DNA of 30,852 bases from CAZRXG01 sp964603985 (GTDB lineage Bacteria; Chloroflexota; Anaerolineae; Aggregatilineales; UBA3940). The notes beneath the pieces were generated by a model. It ran no database searches, had not been told where the DNA came from, and worked only from the letters and a program-made list of their open reading frames with translations. The first letter of the stretch is position 1; every line of letters starts with the position of its first letter. The stretch lies in contig CAZRXG010000043.1 of assembly GCA_964603985.1 (NCBI GenBank), positions 1 to 30,852 on the forward strand, in the 5' to 3' direction. This document shows positions 29,413 through 30,852 of the stretch, piece by piece. The translations under genes were made by a program, and so were the position numbers.

Positions 29413-30852
29413 TCAGGGAATGGGCGTCGTCTGGTCGCTTCCCGGCGTCCCCGTAGCCTCCGCCGGGGCTTCGCCGGTGGGCGTTTCGGCAGGTGTCCCG
29501 TCGGGTGTCTCGGCGGGCGTTCCCTCCGCCGGGGCCTCGGTTGGAAGCTCGGCGGGCGCTTCGCCCACGTCCGCCGCGCAGCGGAAGCCCAGCCAACTGG
29601 CCGACTTGTCAAACTCCGCCGAGAGCCGGTGACCGGCCCGCACGTAGGCGGTGAGATCCTCCAGGAATGACCCGCCGCGCACGGCGCGCTCCGGCGTGGG
29701 CAGCGGCTGGTTGCCCAACCGGGCCGGGTTAAGCTGGCCCAGACCGGCGTAGTCGGGGAAGTACCAGTCCTGCACCCACTCGCTGACGTTGCCGATCATG
29801 CCCAGCACGCCGTATGGGCTGATGTCCTGCGCAAACGCCTGCACAGCCGAGGTGCCGCCCAACGCGGCTGAGGCGGTGTTGGCCTTGCCTGCCTCCCACG
29901 TGTCCCCCCACGTGAACACGTAGGACTTCTGCGCGGCCTCGTCCCAGCGGGCGGCCTTCTCCCACTCGGCCTCGGTGGGCAGGCGCTTGCCCGCCCACTG
30001 GCAGTATTGGGTGGCCTGATCCCAGGTGACGTACACCACCGGGTGCTGGGCGAAAGCGGTGTCGGCGTAGAACTCCTGGTTCCCCGGCGGCGTGCACACT
30101 TCGGCGGCGACACAGTTGGCATAATTCAGGTTGGTCACCTCGGTCACGTCGATGAAGAACGGGCTGAGCGTCACCTCGGCGACCGGTTGGGCGTCGATGA
30201 AGTAATCACGGCGGCAGCGCGGGTCGCCTTCGTCTGTGCTCTCGTCGATGCACAGCAGCACAAACGAGTCGATCTCGGCGTCGCTGACGCCGCGCATGAA
30301 CGGCCCGCCTGGCACCTCGACCATCCCCGGCGGTGCGACCGGCACGGGGGTCAACGTCGGGGCGGCGGTGGCCTCCTCGGCGGGCGCGACCGGCTGCTCG
30401 GCGGGCTGCTCGGTGGTCGGCTCGGCGGCGGCTTCCTCGCCACCGCCCTCACCGGCTGCGGCGGTTTCTTCGGCGCCGCCGGAGGCGAAAGGCAGCGTCC
30501 AGTTCATGGGGTTGACCAGCACGACGACCATCACCACTGTCAGGAGCACGGCCACCAGCCCGATCAGGGCAAAAGCGCCCAGCGAGATGCCCCGGCGGCG
30601 CGGGCGGACGTTGGGCTGCGCGGGGGGCTGGTAGATGCGCGGTGCGTAGGGGGCACCGGTCGGCTGGCCCGCTGCTGGCGTTGGCGGCAGCCCGGTGACC
30701 GGGTCAACGCTGTAGCCGGGCGGCGGTTGGTAGCCGCGCGGCGCGCCCCGCTGGCCGTACTGCTGCTGGGGTGGTGGCTGCTGCGGCGGTGGCGGCGGTT
30801 GTTGATAGGCCGGGGGCTGCTGCGGCGGCTGCTGCTGGGGGGGCGGCGGGTG
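29413..30852 (-). CDS. Membrane-anchored formylglycine-generating-enzyme-like (SUMF1-type) protein, 5' end beyond window
   Basis: The frame stays open to the right edge, so the N-terminus is missing. Visible parts in order: a Pro/Gln/Tyr-rich cytoplasmic region (about 80 residues), RPRRRGISLGAFALIGLVAV leading into one membrane helix, and an Ala/Glu/Pro-rich spacer. Next comes an FGE-sulfatase fold domain (MVEVPGGPFMRG, FFIDVTEVTNLNYANCV, WAGKRLPTEAEWEKAARW, GNVSEWVQDWY, VRGGSFLED, ASWLGFRCA), then a Thr/Pro/Glu/Ala tail. True FGE oxidises a sulfatase Cys using two cysteines in the RGGSW-x-C region; here that segment reads VRGGSFLEDLTAYVRAGHRL without cysteines. It is therefore probably not an FGE but a related binding or enzymatic fold displayed outside the cell. 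An internal GTG at 30555 could be mistaken for the start. Confidence 0.88.
   Translation of the reverse strand, partial: HPPPPQQQPPQQPPAYQQPPPPPQQPPPQQQYGQRGAPRGYQPPPGYSVDPVTGLPPTPAAGQPTGAPYAPRIYQPPAQPNVRPRRRGISLGAFALIGLVAVLLTVVMVVVLVNPMNWTLPFASGGAEETAAAGEGGGEEAAAEPTTEQPAEQPVAPAEEATAAPTLTPVPVAPPGMVEVPGGPFMRGVSDAEIDSFVLLCIDESTDEGDPRCRRDYFIDAQPVAEVTLSPFFIDVTEVTNLNYANCVAAEVCTPPGNQEFYADTAFAQHPVVYVTWDQATQYCQWAGKRLPTEAEWEKAARWDEAAQKSYVFTWGDTWEAGKANTASAALGGTSAVQAFAQDISPYGVLGMIGNVSEWVQDWYFPDYAGLGQLNPARLGNQPLPTPERAVRGGSFLEDLTAYVRAGHRLSAEFDKSASWLGFRCAADVGEAPAELPTEAPAEGTPAETPDGTPAETPTGEAPAEATGTPGSDQTTPIP

Noticed and set aside
29413..30852. Active sulfatase-maturing enzyme
   Set aside because: The catalytic cysteines are missing in the VRGGSF segment and no sulfatase gene is nearby.

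Overview
This is a GC-rich, gene-dense bacterial chromosomal window with no rRNA, tRNA, phage or plasmid genes. The mix of families points to a Chloroflexota (Anaerolineae-like) bacterium. These include a DUF6941-type protein, threonine/proline-rich lipoproteins, a multi-SH3 secreted protein, a GAF-adenylate cyclase, a GT39 membrane glycosyltransferase, a membrane-anchored sulfatase-modifying-factor-like protein and an H+-type membrane pyrophosphatase. This placement is inference, since no marker gene is present. Many genes start with GTG or TTG behind strong GGAGG-type ribosome sites.

Layout. (1) 282-5368, minus strand: a redox block with an FAD-subunit-like protein, a fused 2Fe-2S/molybdopterin dehydrogenase, a NifX-like protein and a two-cluster ferredoxin with a zinc ribbon. 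A small mobile element lies between the two pairs. (2) 5428-6619: a 596-bp tandem duplication, each copy holding one unrecognised 128-residue gene. (3) 6636-9391: an isoprenylcysteine-methyltransferase-like membrane protein, a DUF6941 protein, a membrane protein flanked by direct repeats, and a PH-like membrane protein. (4) 9581-9641: Ns plus a 51-base C run, an assembly join. (5) 9722-14169: glycerophosphodiesterase, response regulator with a repetitive tail, small hypothetical protein, five-SH3 secreted protein and a C_GCAxxG_C_C redox protein. (6) 14334-20665: GAF-GAF-adenylate cyclase, M19 dipeptidase, a large membrane protein and GcvT with a long structured leader. (7) 20959-25809: GT39 glycosyltransferase, tandem LppM-like lipoprotein and another lipoprotein. 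(8) 26371-30852: H+-pyrophosphatase and a partial FGE-like protein that runs off the right edge.

The intergenic spaces are the most unusual part. They carry at least five families of short dispersed repeats, most of which can fold. One is a ~230-bp TA-flanked MITE present in two inverted copies (1411-1641 and 29159-29392). Copy 1 is inserted inside another repeat whose uninterrupted form is also present in the window, so the empty site and the TA duplication can be read directly. Paired base changes between the two copies preserve a hairpin. Other points of interest are mutually exclusive helices in the gcvT leader, the duplicated 128-residue gene with a stem-loop over its stop codon, an FAD subunit without the usual FAD motifs, and an FGE-like domain without catalytic cysteines. 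I found no CRISPR array, no recognisable defence system and no obvious new multi-gene system.
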